NCBI RefSeq assembly: GCF_036669915.1
Contig: NC_089323.1
Location: forward strand, 19,263,804-19,327,803
Direction: 5' to 3'
Source: Pocillopora verrucosa
Taxonomy: Eukaryota > Cnidaria > Anthozoa > Scleractinia > Pocilloporidae
DNA length: 64,000 nucleotides
In this document: piece by piece, positions 22,682 through 35,992 of the stretch
Layout of the letters: each line of letters starts with the position of its first letter
How positions within the stretch are numbered: the first letter of the stretch is position 1
Made by a program: the position numbers and the translations under genes
The notes under the pieces: generated by a model
What the model saw: the letters and a program-made list of their open reading frames with translations, nothing else
Told to the model about the DNA's origin: nothing
Database searches by the model: none

Positions 22682-25600
22682 ATGGGAGCGGATTCACTTC
22701 GCTATCTGGTAGTCGTTTGGATTATTCTGTCAGCAAAGAGAGCGGTTTTAGGTCAGTTCCTATCAAGACTAAACATACTAAGACTTTTAGGCAGATTTGT
22801 ACTCCAACTCTTTCAAATTTCGAGCGACGGGAGAGAACTATCGTTCATAATGCGCTTGGCAGTTACACCTTTAAACTACTTTTAGTTTCGCTTCTTGACA
22901 GGAACTTCTATCGAACTTTCAGTGAGTTCGATTCGAGAAAGCTATCGTCAACTATCGAAAGATTTATCCATTGTATTGGAGTAAGATTTTTGAGTAAACT
23001 TACAGTCGTGACGGCGTTTGTACAACGAACTGTACGATGAATATTTCACGATAGTGGGAAGGTTGAGTTTCACCGCTCCCCCAAACACGCCCTCCGGTTT
23101 TCAACAGTGAACTGAATTCTCGTTCCAATCGCTCGAAAGTTCGATGTTATTTTAGTTTATGACGAATTAGATTATCTTACTAGCCAAGACCTTGACTTTG
23201 GATCAAAAATTAGAAGAAAGTCCACAACATTCTTTCTCGATAACTGCTAAACGTGTACCTGCCGTACGTTGCTAGGTTTTAACTGTAGTTCATCGAAGTT
23301 CAGATGCAACAACCAGCGCTGTGTTCCCTTGGATTGGCGATGTGATGGAGCAAATGATTGTGGGGATAATTCAGATGAAAGTGGTTGCCGTAAGTTTTAT
23401 CTTTTGTGTTTTTTATTTAAGTTGAAACGATACTTGAGTTGAGTAAACTGGTTAATGTCTACATCTGTCGCGTTTGGCGGAAATACGAGGTTACTCTCAG
23501 TGAGGAAAACTGGTTTAGGAATTTACTTTGCCTCAGTGAATTAGATTCAATAAACTGATAGGCAAAACTTTGGATAAAGAAAATCGCCACAATCTATTTT
23601 TTAACTCCATCTAATTCCCTGCGTGGTTTGGCAAAGCAACTGAAATTTGAAATTCAAAATCGTATATTAAGATAAGAATTTCTCGCATTACGTAGCCAGT
23701 CGTACGAGTATTGAACGTTCATTTGAGCTTAAGTTGGGGTAGAAAACATCTTTAAGTCGACCTGAATGAGCTCCTGGCAGGAATCTTTTGATAAGAAATA
23801 AATAGCTGACGAAATCCCGGGCGAAATTGTAGTATTCTCTCGGGAAATTGAACTTCCGTCTTAGACCTGGTTTAATCTTTCTCGTGGCGATTTCGTTGAA
23901 ATCTGATACGATATAACCATATTATTGGCCATAGTGCTTGTTATTAGCCATCTAAAGAACATAATTTTTGGAAAATGGATTGATTTTCGCTAAAAAATTC
24001 GCTCGCTTAACTTTGAAGTTCTAACAGTAAGCCGCCTTTGTTTGTGGGACGTTCGTGGGTGTGTGCCAATATGGCTGTCGTTGATTGGTCAAGCTTATGC
24101 TGGTTAAATTTGCATGGAACTACTGTGCGACAACAGGTTTCTTCGCTATGACGCGTTCGCTGATTTCGCTGTCTTTCTGTGTCTTTTCTTCATAGTCCAA
24201 GCGAAAAACTCTATTTATAATTTGACAATCCTATTCGGTTCGTCTCCATGATAACTCTCCTGAGCGAGGTATTAATCTTATCCCACTTTTTACGAGTTTA
24301 AATTCCAAACATTGCTCTATACTAATTTGTTTGGGAAGACAAAACAACAAATTAACGTACGCAAACGTCAGTTTACCAATATAACCGGTAATCTTTCTAA
24401 GTCTTAAAGTTTTTGGAAAATGTAAGCACTTTCGATCTGGGTTTTCAGGTTTTTGTTTACAAAGTGTCATTGTTGTTAAAATATTATGATCGTAGTCTCC
24501 TAGGGGATTCTTTTTCAAATATGTTGCTAAGTGCAAAAAAATAATTGAATGCCTAAAGTAATCCCTTGGAATGTTCTTGTTGTTTATGTTTATAGAGTCA
24601 GTTTTTAAACATTGAAGATGATGCTTCGTTAGATCATTTAGTAAAATGAGCCAAATGGTTACGATGCTTCTAAAACGCGCCACAGCGTCTCGCCTGTTTA
24701 AGGAGGGAAATTAACATACTGAACGCTATTCAAACTTCCTTTGTTCTTGTGACAAACAATGTTGTTGATGGAGAGTAAATTTTTGGCTTGGTGGGAAATT
24801 CCTTTTTAGAGACTTCAGAATGGAGTAAACTTGAGAGTCACCACTTTATTTATGGCAACAACTTGGGCATAAACCTTTTAGACTTGCTTTCTGCTCAAAA
24901 GGAATTTGAATGTTGCTTCTCAGCCCTTTCATTTTGTTAAAGGAAGACAAAATTGTCCTTTATCTTCAAGACAATTGCTCTAATTCAACATATTTAAATT
25001 TAACTGCCCAAAGTCATTTTAATATTGTTATTAACATACAACTATTGAGTAATCTAGAACAGATGGCCAGGGAGCTTTTTCACTTTTTGCCAACATGAGT
25101 TAACTTTTTCAAAACAAGACACAACTAGAAAAATAAACCATATTTGTAAATTCCAATGATATGCAGCTTAATGTTTTAGCTTGAATTGAAAGGATCAGTT
25201 GGTTTCAAAAATTGGTCTCAATATTGTATTTTTAGAGGGGGAGTTGAGAAGCTTTTAATTGGCTGTTCTCTAGTGCTTAACATGCGGTTGGAAATAAGTA
25301 TTCCTCAAAGACCCAGAATTCTAACTTTAGAATGTCTTCTATGCAGAGGAAGTGATGGTTAAGTCATTTTGTCTTGTATTTATTAATAATCACCATTTGT
25401 GGTTATGAACCTAAATAATTATATAAGCCACCTCATGTTGAGTGGAAGAAAATTGTATTGTTTAACCATTGGACACTTTGATAATATCTCATTCTTTTGT
25501 CCAAAAGAATTTATTTTTTAAATCAAGAATTATTGAAGTTCAAGGTGATCAAGTTTTTTGTCCAAGACAATGTTTTTAACCATTTGCATAATTAGCTCAG

Positions 25601-28600
25601 TGCACCACCAAAAAAAATTAACCTAAGTGGCTGACATTTTCTTATGGTGGAACAAAAGAAAACCCAAGTAGTTTGTAGATTGATCCAATTTGATCATGAG
25701 GCATAGCAAGGCTCTGTTGTTGCATAACTTAACTCCTGCTGCTAAGTCAATACTGAATAATGTTTTCATGGTTTCAACACCACATTGTTTCTGTGACCAT
25801 GTCTGGATGTCCTGAATTAATGACTTGAAATTTTGAGGAAATTTCGCTGTGGATGTTGTAGATTTTAGCGTTAAAATGCAAAAGCCATTTGTTTTTTCAT
25901 GTGATTGTTTGTTTTAAGGGGCATATAAGAGAGGTTGACCACAAGGGTAGGCTTTTGTTTTTTGCAAACAATGAATGTATAATTTTAGACTGAAGTAGAT
26001 AGTAAAGATAAACAACATGCAAATAATCTATCCATGCCAATCTGTCACTCTCAACAATCTATCTTGTGCTTAACAAACAATTATGTGTACATGCATATAT
26101 ATTATCTGCAACCAGTCATTGCACCAAAGACACGAAAATATATATCTTGTTTTTTTAAGGAACACAACACATGACTCTGACATAAGGGCTTTAACCCAAA
26201 CGTCTAGATCCAGGTTTATGAGCTCTAAAATCTCCATTTAGCAATGTGTTCTGGAAATTCCATTAACTTTAGTTGTTTGGGTACCTAATACTAAAACCAA
26301 AGTTGGAAAGAACGTGCAACTCTATCTTGTTATTTGAAATTTATGAAAGTTAATTTTGAAATCAAAAATGCTCTTAAGCAAAATTGAAACAGTCACAATA
26401 TCATGGAAAATTATCTGTTTCTTCTAGGGTTAACAAAAAAAGAGAATTCAAAGAGCTCTTAAGAATCTATTATGCTGTGATATTTTCAATATTGTGATGG
26501 TCTCCTTCAATCCACATTCCCAACTTGGGAATTTTATATCACAGGCTGTTTTGATGGCCGTTTGAACTAAAGTCATGTACTTTGAGTGAGTTATCTAATA
26601 GTGTTTGGCATTTCATTTATATATCCGTTTTTTGTATTTTGCCTCTGGAAAAAAACTCTTTATTTTACCTGATCCCCAAATAATCTTTGAAAAGGTACAG
26701 TGAAAAAAAAGAAAAGAAACAGCACCTATCGTAGATATTTGATGGTGCAAATTAAATGAACTGCTGCCCTCTTTTTGGCTTGTTTTTCAAAGTTTTGCTT
26801 TTTCTTATGGTAAGCACTGCTTAGATACAATTTTATCATCAATTAACATGCTGCGTTTATTACACTTAACGTCTGCCCCCTTGATATGATCCATAGGAAA
26901 AAAAACTTAACTGAGACATAACGTGCGTTTCAGGTGATATGTCTCCCCTGGAAGTGTATTATTGAAATCATTCCCTTGAAAGTTGAGAGGAAGGGATGGT
27001 GTTGTTTTTCATCACAAGAATCGTAAATCCAATTTGCAGAGTACGCCCCCACTAAATTGCACGTTAATATCTGGAATTCTTTCAGACTCCTCGCTGTTTA
27101 TGTGTTATTGTGGAATTTGGGTGATATTCTTTGAACTCAAATTATGTCTGAAGTCGACTCTCATCAGAACGGAACTGAACTGGCCTTTTTAACTTTGTCT
27201 CCTTAATACCGCCCATTTCTTGAACTTTCAGCGATCTTTTCCAACACAGCTGTAGAAGTTTATCCTTATTTTGGGTGTCTCTCTGTTCATCATTAATTGG
27301 ATATATCTGAAAATAAACACCTACGGCAATTGATCCTTCCGCCCTTTCGAGCTTATGATTTAAAGTCTTATTTTCCATGATCCAAGCGGTATTTCTAAAA
27401 TTCACTTTAAAACACGCAACTTTCTCTGCGTGTACAATCGTAACACGCGTGAGATACGCCTTGTCGCGCGCGTTATGAATGGTGTGTTAAGTGCTGTAGG
27501 GTCTGCTTCATTCGTCAAGGTAGCTACTTAACCATTGACGTGCGTGCCTGCTCAGGGAGATAATTAAAGGGTGGAAAGTTGACGTCAAGTTTAGATTTTG
27601 ATGCTAATTAGACCAACGATTTTTAATTTCTTGTTCGTCTGTGCTACGCAATACGTCTGTAACATATCCATTTTTTTTTGCAGGTCTACGCTTGTGCGAC
27701 CCAAAAACCGAGTTCACCTGTGCGAATGGTACCTGTATACCCACTAGTTGGGTTTGTGATGGTGCTAAAGATTGCAAAGATGGAAGTGATGAAGCTACTG
27801 ATAGTGGACCTCGCTGTCGTAAGTATTTCAAATTCTCCTCACGCGTCTATACACAATTTATTGCATTCGTTTGGGAGAAATTCTCTCCGCATCGTATGAC
27901 GAGGCAGTTCCCCTTCAGCGATCAATCCGTTACTAAATTCTGCTCATAATATCATTCCTTTGTTTTGATCACGCGAACTGACATTGAAACCATCTTAACA
28001 GCTTAGTCAGAACCCTGCAAATAATAGCGGTTTGATAAATTTATCCTAGTCGAGAAAGCAGCAGTGTGAGATTTTAGCGCATGCGATTGTAGATTTCAAA
28101 GGTGAAGAACATCTCACGACATATCTTAGGAAGTATATCTCGCTTGACAAGTTCTTGTGGTCACCTTGATAAAGAGCAATAGCCAAAGCCACCATGTAGA
28201 AACAGCCTTCCTCAAATCAAGAGATGCGCAGTTATCGACTGATAGTTTTTTTCCATAACATACCCACTGCCCCTATCCCTTTCTCAGAGTTATAAGGGTA
28301 AGGAGCCTGTAACTTAACCGAGATTACATGGCGTCAGAACAATCGATTTTCTAGTTTCCTGAAAATGCTGCTTTACTAGCTTTGTTTTTCTTTAAATTTT
28401 GTTTTTAACGTCGGATGAAAACACCTTTCGATGCCAAATCGTACAGAAGATCTGATCAGGATGACCGTTTTTTTTTTGTTTTTTTTTAGCCACTGTTTCC
28501 CACACTTGTAGCTCTAGTGACTTTACATGTGCCAATGGAATCTGTATTGGAGCTGAACTGAAATGTGACCAGGAAAATGACTGTGGTGATAACAGTGATG

Positions 28601-31600
28601 AGCTGAATTGCGGCTCTCGTAAGTGAAACTTGTTGTAACTAAGAGTGAACTGTTTTTGTTTGTTTTTTTGTCGCACCTTGTTCTTCACTGGGTCATTAAC
28701 CTCCAACGTTGTCTAATTAACAAATAGATTCCAAGTTGCCGTGCGTCTGTTCAGCAATTGATCACAGATAACGTCAAAATGTGGTAAGAACATCAGTGAC
28801 ACACGAGGCGCAGCCGAGTGTGTCACTGATGTTCTTACCACATTTTGACGTCCTCTATGATCTATTACCGAACAGACGTACGGCAACTTGGAATCTATTT
28901 GTTTTATATAATAAAGAATTTTAAAAAGTTGTAATGATGACGTCATCTACACGTCTGTCCTCCAATAGATCATAAGTGAGAACCAATCAGAATGCGTGCA
29001 TAACTGAGCTTATTATATAATTTCTTTTTGCAGTCAAGTGTAAATCTACGGAGTTCCGCTGCGTCAATGGTTTGCGATGCGTGTCCAACGACTTCCTCTG
29101 CGATATGGAAGACGATTGTGGTGATCGGAGTGACGAACGCAATTGCCGTAAGTTGTTTCCTTTACTTTGTGATTTTTTTTTTCCTAAGTGCTGTTCAAGT
29201 CTTTTATTTGAATGGGAAACCGGTCATCATTTATCACCAGCGGGGGTCGGAGGGGCTCTGTAATATCCTTATGAACCCCTCCCCCCACCCCCCTGAAAAC
29301 CATGTGACCCTCCCCAAAACAAAATCTTTCCTCCCCCCGTCTCGGGGGATTAATAATGAGCAGTGCCTGACTATATCCTTTGGTTTGAGTACTACTGAAG
29401 CCTTCTTTTCGTCATATTATAACAGACAAGGCCTCTTGTGATCCATCTCAGTTTCGCTGTGTTGAGAGTGGACGATGTATCCGTGGTTTGTACCGATGTG
29501 ATGGAAGGCAGGAATGCGTGGATGGCTCAGACGAACACAGTTGTAATTCATCAGGTAAGCTTTATTTGAACTGTTTTTAAAAAGAGGTTTTCCTCATAAC
29601 AAAGACAATTAGGACATAAGCTGAGATCAGCTCCAAAAACCCTTGTATTCTGTTTGTAACATATTCTTTTTTACTTCATTCCATTAGTTATAACCCGACC
29701 TACCCCTCCCCCACCCAAATGCCGTATAAATGAATGGCTGTGTAGCGACAGAAGTCAGTGCATCCACAGGAAGTGGATTTGTGACGGAACAGCTGAGTGT
29801 AGCGATGGAAGTGATGAATCAAGCTGTGGTAAGAAAAAGATAAATCAATTTTTATGTTTTCAGGTTTCAAGGTTTTTGATTTTACAGAGAAAATTCTAAC
29901 CCTTTGGTTGGTTTTGATTTTAGGCAACATCGGTTGCACGCCTCAGGAATTCCAGTGTGACAATCAACAGTGTATTCCCTCCGTGCAGCGTTGTGATGGA
30001 ACCGATGACTGTGGTGATGAAAGTGACGAGAGGAATTGTCGTAAGTATCAAAACTGATGGAACTCGACCAGTATCAGTCTTGTGATATGATTTGCTGCAT
30101 TCAGTGCAGTCGTGTCCCCTAAAAATCTCTCGTAGTACTTGAGAAATATTGCACCGTTATTTCGCTACCATTTTAAATCCAAGGAAACGCTTATCGCAAG
30201 TCTCCACCTAGATTGCTCTGCCTTTAGTTAAAATTGGAGCAACGCCTATCTTAAAAGTTAAGCTGCGCTTGAATTTATGATCTCGTAAGCGTCACTTAAA
30301 TAAACTTTAAACTGAAAGGTCGTGATGACCATTAAAGCTTAAAGTCCCTTAAATTCTTCTTTATCGCCGCGAGCAAATGGTTCCCGCGAAATATAAATGC
30401 ATTGTTGGAAAGTAAACTATCGCTTTTTTATAATTTATTGAACAGTAAGATAACCTCTTAAAAATAAACTCTTTTAAATATTGCCTTAAACTCATTTCAT
30501 GATGACATAGCAGTGAATGCTTTTTCTTTCGATCTGTTGACAGAAACCACTTGCCTTCTTTTCCAGTTTTTCCCAACTCGTAAATAACGTTTGTGTCATC
30601 TATCCTCTTGTTTTTTCCCTTTTCTGGCCATACCTTTTAATTCCAACGCTTTTTACTGTTTCATGTGCACGTACATACTTCAACTTTACCTAATCTTATA
30701 TGGACTATTATATTCACTCACTACTAATGCACTGCGAGCATGCAATGGCTGTGTAAGCTGGGTACTATGCTGCCCACGTAGCTTAAAACGAAACCTCGCT
30801 GAACTTTGCTTTGAATCTAGCTGGCTTTTTCGTTAGAATCCTTACAAGGATGTAGTTTTTTTCTTTTTCTGCTTAAATGCTGTTGATGATTTGTACTAAT
30901 TACCTTAATAACGACACTCAGACTTTATGTTGTATATGACATGACATCACATTCCATCGCATTGCGTCACATTACGTCATATTAGAACACATCGCATCAC
31001 ATCAACGAACATCACAACATTAAGAATACTTACACTACTCAAAATACAATACTTAGGCTAGTATCGATGAATACAAAAGTGCTAAGTACCTCCACATCCC
31101 AGTATTTTGCATGAGGTACCGGTGCACTTTTATCTCCGCAGTCGCGTTGTGGTGTGAATAATGATAGCGTATTTACTTTGTGTTGACCCATTGTCATAGT
31201 CCAAAAATAACTGTTCTTTCTCTTTATAATACTTGTATTAATTTATCTGGGCAACTGTCTTCTAACTCCCAGCTTCTCCAACCCCGTCTGTAACTACTAG
31301 TACCCAACCTCCGACAACTACACATGCGTCTCCGCGGCCAGGCCCCACAGTTGATGTATCAGGTTACTCTAATAGTAAGTACAAAAACTGGCTGAAAAAT
31401 GCGATGCTGACTAAAAGCTTTGCGCTCAACACTATCGTGATAAAATAAAGACCCAATAAATAAAAGATAAGCTTACAATCAAAGCTTTAACGATTTGCTT
31501 TCTAGTATACAGAAAAGTCCGTTTTTAACGAGAAGAAATGATAATTTAAGTGAATTTTTTGGCATTACGCTGTACATCTAAAGCTTGCGCTTGTAACATA

Positions 31601-34600
31601 AGGCCCTCTAAGTCTCAATCCCGATTCCTCTTGTATAAACGTTTGTCTTGGTGAAGAAAGTATTAGACTGAAAAGGTATTTTGTTGTCACTATTCATTTT
31701 GTACAGAAACCACTTCCGTGTGCAAAGCCAACGAATTTCGTTGTGGCAGCAGCTTAATTTGCATTGATGATAGCAAAGTCTGTGACAGACACCCCGACTG
31801 CCCCCATGGAGAGGATGAAAATAACTGCGGTGAGTTTGAGAACTTGACGCCTGTTTTAAGCAATATTTGATGAAGATGTCTTAGATGTTGTATCGTCACG
31901 TTCTGTGTCTTGTCTTTAAAACGAGTGCTTCTCCCTGAACCGATAGTGTGTTCCGCTAGAGTCTAGTAAACCCAAAGCCAAACCAATCTCAACAGCCAAT
32001 CGGCGGAAAGGAAATTAACCACAAGAAGCCAATGAGAACGCAGATTGAAAGCAAGCAGACTGCTTGAAGCGCGGGAAAACGCGAGTGACCAAGTCGCGAT
32101 CGGTTTCAGTTTTGAATCTGATTGGTTAACAGAAGGCGCGGGTTTTTTGGACCAATCATGCGGCGGATACCAAAACAATGCTGGATTACATAAGACACTC
32201 GCTTGAAAATAACTCAAAGACAAAAAAACTAAAACGAATAGTAACTTGGTCACCTATACTTTAGGGTGTATAGGGTTAATATTCTTAATACTTTTTTTTA
32301 TTGTTCTTAGACATAAATGAGTGCAAGGATCACAATGGACATTGCTTGCACTATTGCCACAACACGAAGACTGGGTTCTACTGTTCGTGTAGACCTGGAT
32401 ATGAACTGGCAGACGACAAAAAGAGTTGCCAAGGTAAGACCTTGGAAGCCAAAGAGGAAAACACCTGCGAGCCAATTAGATTTCTTACGTGAATAATCGC
32501 TGAGTATTTTATAAGCCAAAATGTATCAGAGCTAGTATTCAATAGGTTGGAATATAAAGTTGAATTTGAAAAGCAGTACTTGAGCAGTACTAGGTACTTT
32601 GTATTGCTGCATTCTCAGCTAAAATCAGCGAAGATTGGTAAGAGAGCAAGTCTTTAAATGACTACTTTAACTTGTTCTTCTAATTTTTTCACAATGTTGA
32701 CTTGGAAATTTTATTGTCTGTTACAGACATAAATGAGTGCAGTATTCCGGGAATGTGCAGCCAAATCTGTTACAACTTGAAAGGAGGATTTAAATGTTCA
32801 TGTCTTGACGGTTATCAATTGGATCCTGACGGCAGGAAATGTCGCGCCACTCGAGGTACGTAAAAAAAGTTATCTACCCGCGAGTTAGGTTTGATATTCT
32901 GGCGCTACGCTGCCATTAGTTAACTCTGACGAAGCTGTAATTGGAAAGCAACCGAAGGTCTCCGTATTCTCGAAATATACGACGAGGTTTTCTTTGACAA
33001 GCCCTTTTGTCCAAAAGCTGCCTAGCTAGTTTTCAATTAGACAAGGCGGTTTGTCAAGGACAAGATCAGTTGCCTTGAGGATTGGGAAGGGTTTAGGAAA
33101 AACAGTACCCTAGCAAGTTTTGTTTCGTAATTAGATAAAGTATACAGCGGAAAGGTCTGTCCTCGATAGATACAATGATTGAGGAAAACCCCCAAGCATG
33201 AGAACAACATTAAGGTCATGAGAATAAAAAAAAGTATCACCTGCGAAAGGAGCTCTGGATTGTTAAACAAATTAGGTCTCAGACATGGTTTGATGCTACT
33301 CTGGTTTACAGATTTAATGAATGTAACCGAAGAAGTTACAATTCATAGACCCAACGTTTTGACACTCGGCACCAGACAGGAGTGTCGAAACGTTGGGTCT
33401 ATGAATTGTAACTTCTTCGGTTACATTCATTAAATCTGTAAACCAGAGTAGCATCAAACCATGTCTGATTGTCCACCTGGTTGCCATGTGAACTTTAATG
33501 TGTTTTAAATGAGGTCTCCTTGGTATGGAGAATATGCATTCTAATGTTAATGTGCAAGGGGTTAATATCGTATGGTGTCTCTGTCAGGTCCTCGTCCATC
33601 GTTGATCTTCAGCAATCGTAGGAATATTCGTCAGATCAGGACAGACGGCTCCGAATACAAAGAAGCAGTCGCTCAACTTACAAACGCCTTTTCTTTGGAC
33701 TTCGATTTTAAAACAAGCATGATTTATTGGACAGAAAAGTCTCTGAGGAAAATCCGGCGGGCTCGTATTGATAAGAATCCTACTCCCAAAATTGTAGACG
33801 TCATGCAAGAAGGATTGGAAGATTCATCCCACATCGCGGTGGACTGGGTCGGGAGGAAAATCTACTGGGCCAATGAAGGTGGTTCTATTGAAGTATCCGA
33901 GATGGACGGTTCCTTCCGTCACACTTTGATCAACGAAGGCATCGAGAAACTTAGCGCTATAGCTGTTGACCCCGTTGAAGGGTAAGAAAAATCCACTAAT
34001 ATTTTCAAATTGGAGTCCAAAGAAACCTAGAATCGGTGCAATGAGTAACCCCAGAGTTACACCTTTCGTTCGTCACACAATCGTTATCGCGTCTCTTGTG
34101 GAGATATGTTGCGTGACAACCATACTATTATTGAGGAAACCTGTAAGCGTCGACCAGAACCAAGCAATTAAAGTGCAAGTCTTAATCTCTGTGTTAAGTT
34201 TTTCGGTGGAAATTCTTACATTCTTCTATCTTTGTCTTTCAGGGTTTTATATTGGACAGACTGGGGAGACCCGGCCAAAATTGAACGAGCAAACATGGAC
34301 GGAAGCGATCGAAAAATCGTTATAAGTGGAAACCATATTGAATGGCCAGTCGACATAGCTATTGACTTCACCACTAAGAAATTGTTCTGGATTGACGCTA
34401 AACTCAAGGTTATTAAGCATTGTGATATGGATGGTTCCAATGTGCGTGAGGTGGTGAACCAGGGCATTAAGGATCCCTCTGCCATCACAGTGTTTGAGGA
34501 TCACATGTACTGGATTGATCAGAGAAAGATCGTCAAAGCCAACAAGTTTACTGGGAAAAATGTAACAGTTCTTGTGAATCAAGCCGAATCGCCCAAAGAT

Positions 34601-35992
34601 TTGCACATATACCATCCACAGAGGCAACCACATGGTAGGCAAAAAAAACTCTTACTTTTGGTCGCAGCTAAAACGCGTTAGTGTTATTGGAGTTAAAACA
34701 CTTACTTGATTTTGCAACCAAAACGCGTTTATCTGAATCGCAGCTAAATGCATTATCGCAATAAGAGGCTTAGATGGTACTAAGGAAAGGTGGTGTCTCA
34801 TTGGCGGGCTCAGAGGCACCTTAGAGGCCCCCGTAGCCGCGCCCTGTGTACCTCGTTTAACACCTTCAATGCGTTTAGCCTATCCTTAGCGATTATGTAT
34901 TGAGGTTCTGCTGATTTAATAACTGTAGAAAGGTTTTTATTGCAGTTAGAAAATGTTTCTATTGATCTTTCTTTTCAGCTGTTACGCCTTGTTCAAAAGA
35001 CAACGGAAATTGTTCGCATCTTTGCCTTTTATCGTCGGGTGCTAAGAAGTTTGCTTGCAACTGTCCTAACGGCCTTTATCTTCAAGCTGATGGAAGGACG
35101 TGTAACTCAAGTAAGTTAGTGTTTTCGTTTATTTTTTTGTTTGTTCACACGCTCTCTGAGCGGGTGATAGGTAGTTGTAGAAGGAATTTGACTTGTTACG
35201 CCTGGAACAGATAAACACAAAACAAAAAAAAAGACCAGCTCAAGTGTTGAGAAGACGTGTTCTTATGATTTTTCATTTACTTGTTTATTATTCAGCTATG
35301 CCACCAATTACCAAACCATCGCCATCTTCATCGTCAACTGTGTCATCCCCCGCTAGTGTGAGTTACAGCACTGAAGAACCAGTTGTTAAACAACAATCTG
35401 GACAAGACGACAGCAAACCTAACTACGGAATTATTTTGGGAGCTGTGTTTGGTGTTGTTGGGTTCATTGTGATCATTATTATCATTCTGTATATTATTGC
35501 AAGGAGAAAAAGATCGCCGAAGCTAGAGTAAGTTTAAGTTTTCATACCAGTAAATTACCAGTCAGATCAATGTTTTTATCGACCTTTTTAATCCCAGCTG
35601 TTATTTCGACTTTTGAGTGAACTGTACCATAGTTATGTCTTGGAAACACTATCTATAGTTATCTCTCAAGGAATTTAAATCCCAGGGATATTATTTCCTG
35701 GGGGGGGGGATTTTCCGTATTACTGGGAGTCTCTTGGTTACAATTGAACAGTCTTTAAGTATTATTTTCTACTTGTAGAATTCATTACACTGCTGATCAA
35801 GATGTGCCGGACGACAAAGCTATAATCGTAAAACCGGATGGTGTTTATACTAAGCGGCCAGCAATATTCAAGGGAAATTTGAACAGAAATTTTAATAATG
35901 TCAACTATATGGAAGGACAAGGTAGCGTAGAATATGACGAGGATGATGACGACGAAACACGCCCTGTGGTACTAAAAGAAGATATAGTTTGA
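22682..35992 (+). CDS. LDL receptor/VLDL receptor-like endocytic receptor, complete, 17 exons
   Basis: Type I membrane receptor for lipoprotein-like ligands. Exons: 22682-22751, 23276-23389, 27684-27818, 28490-28618, 29034-29147, 29426-29554, 29688-29828, 29924-30040, 31273-31374, 31707-31829, 32311-32433, 32727-32855, 33588-33981, 34243-34634, 34979-35110, 35296-35527, 35779-35992; 929 residues, near VLDLR length. Order: signal peptide (1-24); LDLa 1-7 (24-316, each six-Cys with CDxxxDCxDxSDE-like calcium site); Thr/Pro linker (317-350); LDLa 8; two DINEC calcium-binding EGFs; six-bladed propeller (YWTE, YWAN, YWTD, FWID, YWID); a third EGF; Ser/Thr stalk; helix 826-849; 80-residue tail with FNNVNY (897-902) where FxNPxY is expected. 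Module exons begin and end in phase 1. Intron 2 is 4.3 kb. It differs from vitellogenin receptors and LRPs in having one ligand cluster and one propeller. Confidence 0.95.
23390..27683 (+). other. 4.3-kb intron 2 of the LDL receptor gene
   Basis: Bounded by donor GTAAGT at 23390 and acceptor tttttttttgcag at 27683. AT-rich, no exon of the receptor recognised inside it. A 150-codon open frame on the minus strand at 24231-24683 shows no family motif and is treated as chance. Confidence 0.7.
28721..28901. repeat. Hairpin element in LDL receptor intron 4
   Basis: Left arm caaatagattccaagttgcc is the exact complement of ggcaacttggaatctatttg on the right. The inner arms gacgtcaaaatgtggtaag-type sequence also pair almost fully around a short GC-rich loop (cgaggcgcagccg). 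About 181 bp, non-coding, MITE-like. Confidence 0.85.
31966..32260 (-). mobile_element. Inverted copy of the CCAAT-rich MITE-like repeat
   Basis: Reads acccaaagccaaacc, cagccaatcggcgg, gaagccaatgagaacg, tgaagcgcgggaaaacgcg and tctgattggtt: the reverse order of blocks seen at 1709-1948 and 43341-43606. It lies in the intron before the first EGF exon. Confidence 0.6.
33170..33565 (+). mobile_element. TTAACCCTTT-type repeat split by a hairpin insertion
   Basis: Left part has acattaaggtcatgagaata and ggattgttaaacaaatta. Right part has tggtatggagaatatgcatt and tgcaaggggttaat. These are the two halves of the family consensus, interrupted by the 190-bp hairpin at 33279-33468. Confidence 0.6.
33279..33468. 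repeat. Near-perfect 190-bp hairpin with about 80-bp arms
   Basis: Left arm tcagacatggtttgatgcta... cccaacgttt and right arm aaacgttggg... tagcatcaaaccatgtctga are complementary over about 80 bases with a loop around gacactcggcaccagacagg. It lies in the intron before the first propeller exon and interrupts another repeat. Confidence 0.92.

Noticed and set aside
24231-24683. 150-codon open frame on the minus strand in LDL receptor intron 2
   Set aside because: No known motif, composition typical of AT-rich non-coding DNA, no splice or promoter context. The length is within what chance can give in 4 kb of intron.
33572-34642. Several antisense and shifted frames over the YWTD propeller exons
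   Set aside because: They are shadows of exons 13 and 14 of the LDL receptor gene.
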